Below, piece by piece: positions 1 to 9,561 of a stretch of 64,000 nucleotides of DNA. Position 1 is the first letter of the stretch; each line of letters opens with the position of its first letter. The translations under genes and the position numbers were made by a program. The DNA lies in the NCBI GenBank assembly GCA_964601085.1, contig CAZRLN010000003.1, positions 1 through 64,000 on the forward strand, in the 5' to 3' direction. The stretch comes from UBA1444 sp964601085. GTDB lineage: Bacteria > Bacillota > Negativicutes > UBA1444. The notes beneath the pieces are model-generated. The model ran no database searches and was not told the DNA's origin. It saw only the letters and a program-made list of their open reading frames with translations.

Positions 1-1463
1 ATCTGCGGATAATCGTGGCTGATGTTGCCGGAAACCGGTTTGGGCGGTTCCATCCGTTCCAGGAAGTAGTGCTCCGGTAATATGTAATGCGCTGTGTAAT
101 AGGAGGACTCATTCCAGTCAATGGGGATGGTCACCACCAAGTCGGCTTTGGCGATATTCTTTTGATATTCCGGGTCTGGAGCGGTTCGCAGCGGATTGAA
201 GTGATACATGAAAATCGCTTTGACTTTGCCTTTGGCGATCAAATCGGGCATGTGCTGGGCGATTCCCCGGTTGGTTTCCACTGTGGGATATTCATTGGGA
301 ACGCCGGCGCCATCCGCACGGGGGCCTTTTTCGGGTTGCAGGCGCTTCGGGTGTTTAAGGCTGCCGAGGGTAGGACGGGCGGAAGGCATCAACCCACCTT
401 GTTGATAGAAGTTGCCCAGCAATGCATTGACGATAACATTGGCCTGGGCGATTTGCGTGCTGCTCACATAGTGATTGTGGAGTCCATGATAGCCGGGGTC
501 GAGAAAGGAAGCCGGCGCGTTTTTTGCCAGATCACGGGCGATTTCCCGGATTTTTTCCGCCGGGATGTCGCAAACAGCTGCGGCTTTTTCCGCCGAGAAG
601 TTTTTATTGGCGTTCCAGAACTCATCGAATCCGAATACATATTTTTGAACAAAAGTTTTATTGTATAGGTTTTCGCTGATGAGTGTATGAGCGATGCCCA
701 GGAAGAAGGCAAGGTCGGTTCCCGGACGGATTGGAATCCATTCATCGGCGATTTTGGCCAATTCACAGAGACGGGGATCGACAACGACGATTTTCCGTCC
801 TTGTTCCCTGGCCTCAGTCAGTTGCTTCATGGCGGCGGGAATAATAGCGCCTCCGTAGTTGCGGCCCGCAAACAGCATGTATTTGGCGCGGCGGATATCG
901 ATAGTCAACTGGTTGGCGGCCATTTTGTCCCAAGCATTGGTCTTGGACGTGAAACAGGTGGAGTAGTGGGTGATATAGTTTGGTGAACCAATTTCATCCA
1001 AAAAGAGATTGGCGTAGGTTTCCTTGCCACCATGCGCCATCCAGACCACCGAATTGCCGGTGTGTTTGTCAAGGATGCCAGTCAACTTCTCCGCAATCTC
1101 CTTAAAGGCCTGATCCCAGGTGATGGGCTGGAACTTTCCGTCCGCACCGCGCTTCATCGGTTGCCGGACCCGGTCCTTGTTGTAAAGATCGGTGGCTACG
1201 CCATGAGCGCGGGCGCAAAGAGTGCCGTAATTTTTCATCGCCAGGGGATGTCCTTCGACTTTCCATAGTCGGCCATTTTTAACATAGGCGAACATGGGGC
1301 AGCCAGTGGAGCAGCCGTTGCAATAGGTTGGAACTTTAGTCACCGGCGAATCCGCGACGACGGCGCTAAACGCCTTCATATCCAACAGTTGAGGGATCGC
1401 TGCTCCGGCTGCGGCGGTTCCGGCCGCAACCTGCAGGAAAGTTCTCCGACTGATATTGCGCAT
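1..1463 (-). CDS. Molybdopterin oxidoreductase, PsrA/PhsA-like catalytic subunit (3' end outside window)
   Basis: About 487 N-terminal residues are visible; the reading frame stays open to base 1. ATG at 1463 follows an AGAGGA ribosome site. Residues 6-11 (RRTFLQ) form a twin-arginine motif followed by an Ala-rich hydrophobic stretch, so the protein is probably exported folded. Cys48, Cys51, Cys55 and Cys83 give the CX2CX3CX27C pattern of an N-terminal [4Fe-4S] cluster, and a Cys near residue 170 (in HYSTCF) fits the molybdenum ligand of the polysulfide/thiosulfate reductase branch of the DMSO reductase family. That family reduces polysulfide, thiosulfate, tetrathionate or arsenate at the outer face of the membrane. 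The tandem-rhodanese lipoprotein directly upstream favours a sulfur substrate, but this is inference; FeS and membrane subunits would lie beyond the left edge. Confidence 0.9.
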   Translation of the reverse strand, partial: MRNISRRTFLQVAAGTAAAGAAIPQLLDMKAFSAVVADSPVTKVPTYCNGCSTGCPMFAYVKNGRLWKVEGHPLAMKNYGTLCARAHGVATDLYNKDRVRQPMKRGADGKFQPITWDQAFKEIAEKLTGILDKHTGNSVVWMAHGGKETYANLFLDEIGSPNYITHYSTCFTSKTNAWDKMAANQLTIDIRRAKYMLFAGRNYGGAIIPAAMKQLTEAREQGRKIVVVDPRLCELAKIADEWIPIRPGTDLAFFLGIAHTLISENLYNKTFVQKYVFGFDEFWNANKNFSAEKAAAVCDIPAEKIREIARDLAKNAPASFLDPGYHGLHNHYVSSTQIAQANVIVNALLGNFYQQGGLMPSARPTLGSLKHPKRLQPEKGPRADGAGVPNEYPTVETNRGIAQHMPDLIAKGKVKAIFMYHFNPLRTAPDPEYQKNIAKADLVVTIPIDWNESSYYTAHYILPEHYFLERMEPPKPVSGNISHDYPQ

Positions 1464-1542
1464 TGCAATCCTCTTTTCAGCCAAGATTTTGAATCATCGG
1501 GGAGTTGTTTATGCAGCCGACCGGCTGCTTCATTCCTTACCC

Positions 1543-2586
1543 TCAGGTGGCGGCGGTGCTGGGACCCGGCGCCAACGGCGCATTCAACTGCGCGGTGGAG
1601 CGCTCCGGAATCGTGCAGGCAACCGCTTTGCCACCAATGACATTGACATCACCCGTCCAGAGGCTCATGCCATCTCGCATGGCGACGGCGTCATAACCGA
1701 GCTGGTTCAACAATCGCGTAGCCTGGCTGGCGGCGTGGCCGTCATAGCAGACAACAATGATTGGTTGATTGGCTGGCAATTTCTTTAAGTTTCCTTCTTC
1801 CATCAGGCTGCGGAAGGGGATATTGAGCGCATCGGCGATGTGTCCCGCGTTGTAATGTTCCGGAGCGCGAATGTCCAGTACGAACCCGCTTTTGGCATTG
1901 ACCCGGGCCAAAACCTCATCGGCTTGAACGACCACCGGCTTGGCAGTGGCGGCTTCGGCGCGCAACCGGAGCAAGTCGGGAACGGTGGTTGCCTTAATAT
2001 CCAATTTGGGAAATTCGTGACTCTGAATGGCCGTGACGTCTTTGGTCACCGGCAAATTTTTGGGTTCGCAGGGTAGGGGAGATCCGCCGATGACCTCCTG
2101 ATTCTTGGACCAGGCGGCCATGCCATGTTTCATGGCGACCGCATCAAAGCCGAGCATGGACCAATAAACGGCGACTTGACTGGAAGAATGGCCGGAATAA
2201 TCGATAACTACGATCTTTTTGTCGCGGGGCAAGAAGTCCGTTTTGTTCTGGCGCCAGGCATCGGCGTAAGAAATGTGAACCGCTCCGGGAATATGATGTT
2301 TGGCAAAATGTTCATCCGCGCGCACATCGACAAGGTAATAGGCGGAGTCACCTTGGACGACCGCTTTTTCGTATATTTCCTGGGCATCGATCCCCAACGG
2401 GCGATTCTCTTTCAAATATTTTTCGCTATTTTGCAAGAGGACGACAAAGGGAGAAGCGGTCAATCCCTTCGCGGGAGCATTCGTCTGCGGCGGCGCCGGC
2501 GTCTGGGATACGGGAATGGCGCCGCATCCGGCAAGAGATAGCAAGAGGGGAATAGCAATCAGGATGGGCAGAAAAAATCGTCGCAC
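1543..2586 (-). CDS. Tandem rhodanese-domain lipoprotein
   Basis: Two rhodanese-like domains follow a lipoprotein signal ending in LAGC (Cys21), so the protein should be anchored outside the cytoplasmic membrane. The GTG at 2586 is chosen because AGAAGGGGG lies 7 nt upstream; a longer frame to 2625 lacks a site. The C-terminal domain has an intact active-site loop starting CYDGHA, able to carry persulfide sulfur. The N-terminal domain has DYSGHS at the same place, so Cys is replaced by Asp and this half should be inactive. The gene sits 79 bp upstream of, and co-directional with, the molybdopterin oxidoreductase, so it may deliver or bind sulfane sulfur for that enzyme; that link is inferred from context. 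Confidence 0.88.
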   Translation of the reverse strand: MRRFFLPILIAIPLLLSLAGCGAIPVSQTPAPPQTNAPAKGLTASPFVVLLQNSEKYLKENRPLGIDAQEIYEKAVVQGDSAYYLVDVRADEHFAKHHIPGAVHISYADAWRQNKTDFLPRDKKIVVIDYSGHSSSQVAVYWSMLGFDAVAMKHGMAAWSKNQEVIGGSPLPCEPKNLPVTKDVTAIQSHEFPKLDIKATTVPDLLRLRAEAATAKPVVVQADEVLARVNAKSGFVLDIRAPEHYNAGHIADALNIPFRSLMEEGNLKKLPANQPIIVVCYDGHAASQATRLLNQLGYDAVAMRDGMSLWTGDVNVIGGKAVACTIPERSTAQLNAPLAPGPSTAAT

Positions 2587-2790
2587 AGGGAAACCCCCTT
2601 CTATGAAATGTGAAAAAACGAACATATTTTGCTAATTAAATTATAATCTATTTTCTGATAATTTGCTGTAGCATTCCGGGATGGAATTTTTTTCACACGA
2701 CTATCCTCCGAGGATAGTGCCGTAAAAAAATCAGCAAGTTTGGTACTTGCTGAAAAACAGAAAATTTGTATTTGCAATCATCAATCCGAA

Positions 2791-5700
2791 TCAAGGGTGT
2801 TTGGGGTGCGACGCTATGGTCGCCAGGCTGTCCAGCCAGAACAGCAGGCCGGAAAGGTTGATTTCCTCGGGGACCTCATTCCGGTTGATATCACGACTGA
2901 TTCTTTCCAGCCCCTGCTCGAGGCAGAAACAATCCAACATCAGGGCGGCGTCATGGATGCGGCGCAGCGAAAGGGGGTGCTGCGGCGGCAGTTCATGGGC
3001 TGCATTGAAGTAGGAACGCAAGAAGGCGGAAGAAACCCAGCGACACCAGGCGTCAGCAATTTGAGCCAGATGGGCTTTATCGGATCCCGGCATTATTGTT
3101 GCGACAGGACTGGCAATCATGGAATGGACGCAAACATAGAAAGACCAGAGCATGCTGGCTACATCCCGCAAAGGGGAACGTTTGATACGACGTTCCGACA
3201 GGGGGCGGGCGGGTTGCCCTTCAAAGTCGATCACCCAAATTTCCCCGTGTTCATCGACCAATAATTGCCCCAAATGATAGTCGCCATGTTCTCGAATGCG
3301 GTAAGTGTCGAACAGTTTGCGCGTCAATTGGGCAAATAGCCCTTCCATTTGTGATTTGCGGCGTTGGAGGGCTTCACTTTTCTTTTGCAGGGGTGGCTCC
3401 AGTGTTGTTTGCATTTCTTGCAGTTGTAACAGGGAAAAGTCCAACAGACGCTGCATCCCGTGCGAAATCAGTTTCTGGTAGTGCAACGAATAGTGCACCG
3501 GTGCAAAGGTTTCATCGTTTGGGTCGGAGGCTAGGGCGACATGCAGATCATGCGTAAGTTTGCCGATTCGGCCCGCTGTTTCCATCATCGGGCCGATGGC
3601 GATCCGAATTTGTTCGTTGGGAGGCGCCAAAGCCAGTCGGAGGGGGGAAGGACTCGAAGGCAAAATGGAGTTCATCTCCGGTCCGGAAAGCAGAGAGCTT
3701 TCAAAAAACGGCATGAGACTGTCCCGCGTATATTGCAGGCCATCGTAGCGATGCGGAATATATGTGTTCATGACCGCCAAAGTGCAGGGAAGCGAGTTGT
3801 CCCCCGAGTAGTCGATGGAGGCTTGAACTCCCGGCGATTTTCCGAAATCGGTCTGTTCTCCCAAAAAACGGCCCAATTCTTTTTCAGGGTGCGGGCCTTC
3901 GTCCAGCTGACGGAACAGTTTAAGAATATGGGCCGGGCGGAAGACCAGGGACAAATGATTGTGATCGGCGTTAACTGTTTCCGGCTGCAAAGGCTCTGTT
4001 GGGCGGACAAAGGGGGAATACCGGCTGGATGTCAGGGAGCCATTCCGCCCGGAAAGGCGTCGCGGCGTCTGGCAAAACTCATAGAGCCAGGCGTGGCAGG
4101 CATGGTCGAAGGTTGCATCCGCCAATTTATACAAAGTATTGCTGAGTTGGACCTGCGCCAGAATACGGGCCGGCTGGTCGGAAACTCGATTGTACAGGGC
4201 CAGGAAGATCGCGATCCGCAATGCGGCAATGGAGGAGGTTTCGGCCCGGACGATATATACGATATGTCGGTTGGTGGGAAGGAGGAACCCATCGATGATC
4301 GTTGCGGCGCGGACTTCGCAACCGATCGGTTGCAAGGGGAGCGCTTCCAAAAATGCCGGCAGCCGGGCGCTCAGCTTTTGCCAAACGGCAGGGGAAAGCA
4401 GATCATCCAGCTCCGACAAAACCAACTCCGGCGCCGTGTCGGCAAGAAGTTGCTGGGGATCACAGAGCGGGCGGCCGCGAAGTTGTTTCTTTTCCAATTG
4501 GAACCAATAAAAGGAATGCGGGCCGAGACTGAATCCATAGGGTTCCTGGCCAATTGCCGGGAAGAATGTACCGCCCATGATTTCGCGCGGGATTAGTCCT
4601 GTCCAAGGGGTCAGGCTTAGATGCACATGTTGGACAAAGCGAGAAACATTAGCGACGACTAAAATGATTTCCTGGCCGAATGACCGTACAAAAGCCAAGA
4701 TTTTGTCATTGTCGGAAACGGGAAATAGGATGGATCCCCTGCCAAAGGCGATAAACCGGTTGCGAAGCGCAATGATCCGCCGCATCCACCACAAAAATGA
4801 ATTGGGATTTTGCTCTTGCGACTCTACGTTAATGCTTTCGTAGTGGAATTGCGGTTCGGTGATAACCGGCAAGGCAAGTTTCTGGGGGTTGGCCTGGGAA
4901 AAGCCGGCGTTTCGGTCCGATGTCCATTGCATAGGGGTTCGGACGCCGTTGCGGTCGCCAAGATAGATATTGTCGCCCATCCCAATTTCATCGCCGTAAT
5001 AAATAACCGGTGAGCCGGGCAAGCTGAGCAGCAAGGCGTTCAAAAGTTCCAGCTTGCGGCGGTTGCCGTTCAGCAGGGGAGCGAGGCGGCGACGGATTCC
5101 CAGATTGATTCGGGATCGGGGATCCGGGGCATAAAGTTTGACAAAAAAGTCGCGTTCTTCTTCGGTCAGCATTTCCATGGTGAGTTCATCGTGGTTTCGC
5201 AGAAACAAAGCCCATTGACTTATTTCCGAAGTGATGGGGGTTTTGGCGACGGCATCCATCACCGGCCAGGAATTTTCCATGCCGACGGATAGATAGATGC
5301 GTGGCATGAGCGGGAAATGAAAAGCCATATGACACTCGTCGTCGGCGCCGAAATACTGGACGACATCCTCCGGCCAGCCGTTGGCCTCGGCCAGCAACAT
5401 CCGGTTTGAAAAACGAGTGTCGACATGGTGGCGCAGTTCTTTGAGAAAGGCGTGGGTGGCCGGTAAATTTTCGCAGTCGGTTCCCTCGCTTTCAAACAAG
5501 TAGGGAACGGCATCCAATCGAAGTCCATCGACTCCCATGGAAAACCAGAAATCCACGACCCGGAGAAGAGCCTGCTTGACGGAGGGTTCTTCAAAGTTCA
5601 GGTCGGGTTGGTGACGATAAAAACGGTGCCAGTAGTAGGCTTGTGCGGTTGGATCCCAGTTCCAGTTGGAGGTTTCAAAGTCTTTGAAAATGATTCGCGC

Positions 5701-6117
5701 TTCCGCGTATTTTTTGTCGTTATCGTTCCAAACGTAATAATTGCGCCACTTGCTGCCGGATTTGGCGCGGCGGGCCCGCTGGAACCAGGCGTGTTGGTCC
5801 GAAGTGTGGTTGAGGACCAATTCGGTGATCACTTTGAGGCCTTTGGCATGGGCGGTTTTGAGAAATCGCCGGAAATCGGCGATCGTTCCATAATCGGGGT
5901 GGATATTCCGGTAGTCAGCGATATCATAGCCGTCATCCCGTAAGGGAGAAGGATAGAACGGCAACAGCCATAAAGCGGTGACACCAAGGTTGACGATGTA
6001 ATCCAGTTTTTCCGTTAACCCGGGAAAATCGCCAATCCCATCACGGTTGGAGTCTGCGAAGGATCGAACATGCACCTGGTAAATCACGGCATCCTTGTAC
6101 CATGTGGCTGCGCTCAT
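2791..6117 (-). CDS. treS: Trehalose synthase / maltokinase fusion (TreS-Mak)
   Basis: An 1108-residue two-domain enzyme. Residues 1 to about 560 are a GH13 trehalose synthase: the start MSAATWYKDAVIYQVHVRSF is typical, DGLRLDAVP carries the nucleophile Asp, LLAEANGWP the acid/base Glu and LRNHDE the transition-state Asp. It interconverts maltose and trehalose. The C-terminal half is a maltokinase of the Pep2/Mak kind, with GDYHLGQ and WVIDFEGQPARP as kinase-fold motifs, making maltose 1-phosphate from maltose and ATP. ATG at 6117 has AGAGGAGG upstream and fits the family N-terminus; the frame extends to 6174 without a better site. It is divergent from otsAB. Fused TreS-Mak usually feeds GlgE glucan synthesis, but no glgE is in this window. 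Confidence 0.93.
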   Translation of the reverse strand: MSAATWYKDAVIYQVHVRSFADSNRDGIGDFPGLTEKLDYIVNLGVTALWLLPFYPSPLRDDGYDIADYRNIHPDYGTIADFRRFLKTAHAKGLKVITELVLNHTSDQHAWFQRARRAKSGSKWRNYYVWNDNDKKYAEARIIFKDFETSNWNWDPTAQAYYWHRFYRHQPDLNFEEPSVKQALLRVVDFWFSMGVDGLRLDAVPYLFESEGTDCENLPATHAFLKELRHHVDTRFSNRMLLAEANGWPEDVVQYFGADDECHMAFHFPLMPRIYLSVGMENSWPVMDAVAKTPITSEISQWALFLRNHDELTMEMLTEEERDFFVKLYAPDPRSRINLGIRRRLAPLLNGNRRKLELLNALLLSLPGSPVIYYGDEIGMGDNIYLGDRNGVRTPMQWTSDRNAGFSQANPQKLALPVITEPQFHYESINVESQEQNPNSFLWWMRRIIALRNRFIAFGRGSILFPVSDNDKILAFVRSFGQEIILVVANVSRFVQHVHLSLTPWTGLIPREIMGGTFFPAIGQEPYGFSLGPHSFYWFQLEKKQLRGRPLCDPQQLLADTAPELVLSELDDLLSPAVWQKLSARLPAFLEALPLQPIGCEVRAATIIDGFLLPTNRHIVYIVRAETSSIAALRIAIFLALYNRVSDQPARILAQVQLSNTLYKLADATFDHACHAWLYEFCQTPRRLSGRNGSLTSSRYSPFVRPTEPLQPETVNADHNHLSLVFRPAHILKLFRQLDEGPHPEKELGRFLGEQTDFGKSPGVQASIDYSGDNSLPCTLAVMNTYIPHRYDGLQYTRDSLMPFFESSLLSGPEMNSILPSSPSPLRLALAPPNEQIRIAIGPMMETAGRIGKLTHDLHVALASDPNDETFAPVHYSLHYQKLISHGMQRLLDFSLLQLQEMQTTLEPPLQKKSEALQRRKSQMEGLFAQLTRKLFDTYRIREHGDYHLGQLLVDEHGEIWVIDFEGQPARPLSERRIKRSPLRDVASMLWSFYVCVHSMIASPVATIMPGSDKAHLAQIADAWCRWVSSAFLRSYFNAAHELPPQHPLSLRRIHDAALMLDCFCLEQGLERISRDINRNEVPEEINLSGLLFWLDSLATIASHPKHP

Positions 6118-6181
6118 GATAAACCTCCTCTCGCCGCTGCCTGTGGTATAATTATTTTGCAGAGGTATAATCATCCTAAAT

Positions 6182-6209
6182 TTGAGTTTGACTACTTAAT
6201 AGATAGAAT
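6182..6209 (+). promoter_or_regulatory. Candidate sigma-A promoter for otsAB
   Basis: TTGAGT and TAGAAT are separated by 16 nt in the 162-bp divergent gap between treS-mak and otsAB. The octamer GGTATAAT occurs twice in the same gap near 6145 and 6164, giving possible -10 elements for either direction. This is pattern matching only. Confidence 0.4.
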
Positions 6210-6279
6210 TCTTCGCCAATTTACTGTTTCCTGCGGAATTTTGTTCCCGGTCGACAAAACAATTGTGGGAGGAATGCCA

Positions 6280-8520
6280 ATGAGCGGATCGACAACCAAA
6301 AAAAAAGCCCGTCTGATCATTGTATCAAATCGTATGCCGGTAACTGTTGGTATCGAGAACGGACAAATGACGCTGGGCCCGAGTGCGGGCGGATTGGTGA
6401 GCGCGTTGGGAGCCTATCTGGCGCGCCGAAAAGAGGAAACGGCGGAACTGTCGGAGTATCTGTGGGTTGGCTGGCCAGGCAACAGTATCGACGAAGAGCA
6501 TCAAGCCGAAGTACGGCGGCGATTGCGGGAAGAACTTGACTGTGAGCCGGTTTTTTTAGCTGCGGATATGATGGACAAATTTTACCTGGGTTTCTGTAAC
6601 AAGACGATTTGGCCGTTGTTTCATTATTTCCCTACGTTGACCGTATATGATGAATCAATGTGGGAGATCTATGAAGAGGTCAACCGAAAGTTTTGCGAAG
6701 TGGTCGCCGAGCTGTTGCAGCCGGATGATGTCGTCTGGATTCACGATTATCATTTTTTATTGTTGCCGGCGATGTTGCGGCAACGTTGTCCCAATAATTC
6801 GATCGGGTTCTTCCTGCATATTCCCTTTCCGGCGTATGAGATATTTCGGTTGCTGCCGCGTCGCTGGGCTACGGCGATGATTGAAGGCTTGCTTGGCGCG
6901 GATGTGGTCGGCTTCCATACGGTCGATTATGTGCGGCACTTTTTGATTTCCGTCTTGCGGCTGACCGGACATCAGCACCAAATTGGCCGTTTGATGTATC
7001 AAGGCCGCGAAATTCGAATGGATTCATTTCCGATTGGAATTGATTTCGATAAGTACCATGGCACTGCCTGTTTGCCTAAAATTCGGCGGGAAGCGGATCG
7101 TATCCGGCGTAAACTGGTTCAACAGAAAGCGATCTTGTCCGTGGATCGATTGGATTATAGCAAAGGGATCGCCAAACGGCTGCGTGCCTATGAATTATTT
7201 CTTGAACGGTATCCTGAATGGCGCCAGAAAGTGATTTTGCTTTTGCTGGTGGTGCCGTCGCGGATTGGCGTGGACCGATATCAGGATATGCGTCGGGAGA
7301 TCGACGAATTGGTCGGGCGAATTAATGGACGATTCGGCGACATTGGCTGGGCGCCCATTGCGTATCTGTATAAAAATTTAGGATTGCAAGCACTGAGTTC
7401 TCTGTATGCCGCCGCGGACGTTGCCCTGGTTACGCCGTTGCGCGACGGAATGAATCTGGTGGCGAAGGAGTTTATTGCTTCCCGCACCCGGGATGACGGG
7501 GTGCTGATTCTCAGTGAAATGGCCGGCGCGGCTCGTGAATTGCCGGAAGCTTTGATTATTAATCCCAATAGCCGGGAAGAAATGGCCGAAGCAATTCAGC
7601 AGGCGCTGACCATGCCCGAAGACGAGCAGGCGGAGCGGATTCGGGCGATGCGGGACAGCGTGAAAAAATATGATGTACATCGCTGGGGTCGAATTTTTCT
7701 GTATGCGTTGCAGAATTTATCGGCGGCGAATCAACTGACCGCCGAAAAAATGCTGACAGAAGCCAAAGCGGATTTGTTGACGCGCCAGTTTGCGATGACC
7801 ACACGTCGGGCCCTGATCTTTGATTATGACGGTACGCTTGTTCCCTTGGCGAAGACTCCGGAACAGGCCCTGCCGAATGAATTGGTAATGCATTTATTGC
7901 GATGCCTGGCGGCTGATCAGCGTAACGAAGTAACGATCGTCAGCGGCCGGCCGCGGGAGTTTTTGCAACAGCACTTCGGTGATTTACGACTGAATCTAGT
8001 GGCGGAACACGGCGCCTGGATGAAGCGGCGCGGCGGAATCTGGCGTAAACGGGTATTCCCGGACAATGCCTGGAAACAGAGAATTGCTCCGTTGCTGGAG
8101 TACTATGTAGAACGCCTTCCCGCCTCTTTTTTGGAAGAAAAGGAGTGTTCGATCGCTTGGCATTATCGGTTGTCGGATGCGGAATCGGCTGATTTTATGG
8201 CGCAAGAGCTGAAATTTGAATTAAGTAATCTATTGGCGCAAACCAACATGGAAGTCCTGGAAGGAAACAAAGTGGTGGAAGTTCGGGCGAAAGCCGCAAA
8301 TAAGGGAGCGGCGGTTTTGGCGGTTCTGGATGAAGGAAACTACGATATGATTCTGGCGGCGGGAGACGACTGGACGGATGAAGACATGTTCCAGGCCTTG
8401 CCCGATCATGCCATGACAATCCGCATCGGGGTCCGTCACACGGCGGCGAATTATTTGCTTGACGAACAGAAGGATCTGATTGTTCTGCTGGAAAAGTTGC
8501 TGCAGGCCGACAGGGAATAA
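6280..8520 (+). CDS. otsA: Bifunctional trehalose-6-phosphate synthase/phosphatase (OtsA-OtsB fusion)
   Basis: A 746-residue fusion. Residues 1 to about 480 are a GT20 trehalose-6-phosphate synthase: RLIIVSNRMPV at the N-terminus, WVGWPG, WIHDYHFLLLPAMLR and the nucleotide-sugar region DGMNLVAKE. From about residue 505 a HAD-family phosphatase follows, with nucleophile motif FDYDGTLVPL and a later GDDWTDEDMF metal-binding motif. Together they make trehalose from UDP-glucose and glucose 6-phosphate in the cytoplasm. GGGAGG lies 7 nt before the ATG at 6280; an ATG at 6274 is too close to it. The frame itself is open back to 6070 but that part overlaps treS. Divergence from treS-mak makes a compact trehalose locus; the phosphoglucomutase 8 kb away would supply glucose 1-phosphate. 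Confidence 0.95.
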   Translation: MSGSTTKKKARLIIVSNRMPVTVGIENGQMTLGPSAGGLVSALGAYLARRKEETAELSEYLWVGWPGNSIDEEHQAEVRRRLREELDCEPVFLAADMMDKFYLGFCNKTIWPLFHYFPTLTVYDESMWEIYEEVNRKFCEVVAELLQPDDVVWIHDYHFLLLPAMLRQRCPNNSIGFFLHIPFPAYEIFRLLPRRWATAMIEGLLGADVVGFHTVDYVRHFLISVLRLTGHQHQIGRLMYQGREIRMDSFPIGIDFDKYHGTACLPKIRREADRIRRKLVQQKAILSVDRLDYSKGIAKRLRAYELFLERYPEWRQKVILLLLVVPSRIGVDRYQDMRREIDELVGRINGRFGDIGWAPIAYLYKNLGLQALSSLYAAADVALVTPLRDGMNLVAKEFIASRTRDDGVLILSEMAGAARELPEALIINPNSREEMAEAIQQALTMPEDEQAERIRAMRDSVKKYDVHRWGRIFLYALQNLSAANQLTAEKMLTEAKADLLTRQFAMTTRRALIFDYDGTLVPLAKTPEQALPNELVMHLLRCLAADQRNEVTIVSGRPREFLQQHFGDLRLNLVAEHGAWMKRRGGIWRKRVFPDNAWKQRIAPLLEYYVERLPASFLEEKECSIAWHYRLSDAESADFMAQELKFELSNLLAQTNMEVLEGNKVVEVRAKAANKGAAVLAVLDEGNYDMILAAGDDWTDEDMFQALPDHAMTIRIGVRHTAANYLLDEQKDLIVLLEKLLQADRE

Positions 8521-8547
8521 CCGATACCAGCAAGAGCGGAGGTTCCC

Positions 8548-9558
8548 TTGCGATCCAGCGAAATGGGGGAGAAAAGAGTGGCTTTGCGGAAAATTGTGAT
8601 GACCGGCAAGACGTTGCCCGAGGCCGACCGCATGATTCGGGAGACTTGTGAGGTTCGATGCTGGGACCAGGCGGGAATCATGCCGCGGGACTTGTTGTTT
8701 GATTGGCTGGCCGATGCGGATGGGTTAATGTCGGTTGGAGCGAAACCGGTTCGGGTGGATGAAGAACTGTTGACGCACGCGCCGAAACTGCGGGTGATTT
8801 CGCAAAGCTCGGTCGGCTTCGACAATGTGGATATTGAGGCTTGTACCCGGCATGGAGTTCCGTTTTGCAACACCCCCGGCGTGTTGACGGAGGCAACGGC
8901 CGATCTGACATTTTTGCTGGTCATGTGTGCCGCCCGTCGAATCAAGGAAAGTCTTGCCATAGTGCAGGCCGGAGCTTGGACGTCGACCTGTGAGATTCCC
9001 TTGGGAGTAGACCTCTATGGCAAGACTCTCGGGATTGTCGGTATGGGACAGATCGGCTCGGCGGTTGCCCGACGGGGACGAGCCTGTGGGTTGAAAATCA
9101 TCTATCACAACCGTCGGCGGCGCGATGCTGCCGCCGAAGACGGCGCTGCTTATGTAGCCTTTGAAGATCTTTTACGGCAGTCGGATTTTATTGTTGTTCT
9201 CATTCCGCTAAGCAGTGAATCACGTAAAATGTTCCGACGGGAACAGTTCGCAAAAATGAAAAAGACCGCGTATTTTATCAACGCGGCCAGAGGCGGAATT
9301 GTGGAAACCGAGGCGCTGTATGAAGCAGTCCGGGATCATCGGATTGCCGGCTGCGCTCTGGATGTCACCGATCCGGAACCGATTCCGGCCGACCATCCAT
9401 TGTTAGGGCTGCCCAATGTACTGATTACACCGCATATTGGCAGTGCCACGACGGAAACCCGTAATCGGATGGCGCTGTTGGCGGCGGAAAATTTACTGTT
9501 GGGAGTAGAGGAAAAACCGCTGAAAACATGCGTAAATGCGGCAGCGAATTATCGTTGA
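8548..9558 (+). CDS. D-2-hydroxyacid dehydrogenase family protein
   Basis: An NAD(P)-dependent D-2-hydroxyacid dehydrogenase, the family of glycerate/glyoxylate and phosphoglycerate dehydrogenases. The Rossmann motif GIVGMGQIGSAVA is followed by a tract with several Arg (NRRRR), which often goes with NADP preference. The catalytic triad is visible as Arg in NAARGG, Glu in DPEPIP and His in TPHIGSA. Start choice is uncertain: TTG at 8548 has GCGGAGG 5 nt upstream, while GTG at 8578 has GGGGGAG and would start nearer to homologous proteins. It follows otsAB by 27 nt and probably shares its transcript. Its stop is 3 bp from the convergent trkH stop, with no hairpin between. The substrate cannot be told from the sequence. 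Confidence 0.88.
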   Translation: MRSSEMGEKRVALRKIVMTGKTLPEADRMIRETCEVRCWDQAGIMPRDLLFDWLADADGLMSVGAKPVRVDEELLTHAPKLRVISQSSVGFDNVDIEACTRHGVPFCNTPGVLTEATADLTFLLVMCAARRIKESLAIVQAGAWTSTCEIPLGVDLYGKTLGIVGMGQIGSAVARRGRACGLKIIYHNRRRRDAAAEDGAAYVAFEDLLRQSDFIVVLIPLSSESRKMFRREQFAKMKKTAYFINAARGGIVETEALYEAVRDHRIAGCALDVTDPEPIPADHPLLGLPNVLITPHIGSATTETRNRMALLAAENLLLGVEEKPLKTCVNAAANYR

Positions 9559-9561
9559 TTC

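Noticed and set aside
2125..2541. 138-residue plus-strand frame over the rhodanese gene, and similar long antisense frames (3541-4596, 11096-11890, 16065-16838 plus strand)
   Set aside because: Shadows of strongly supported minus-strand genes; low-complexity or unnatural composition and no ribosome sites.
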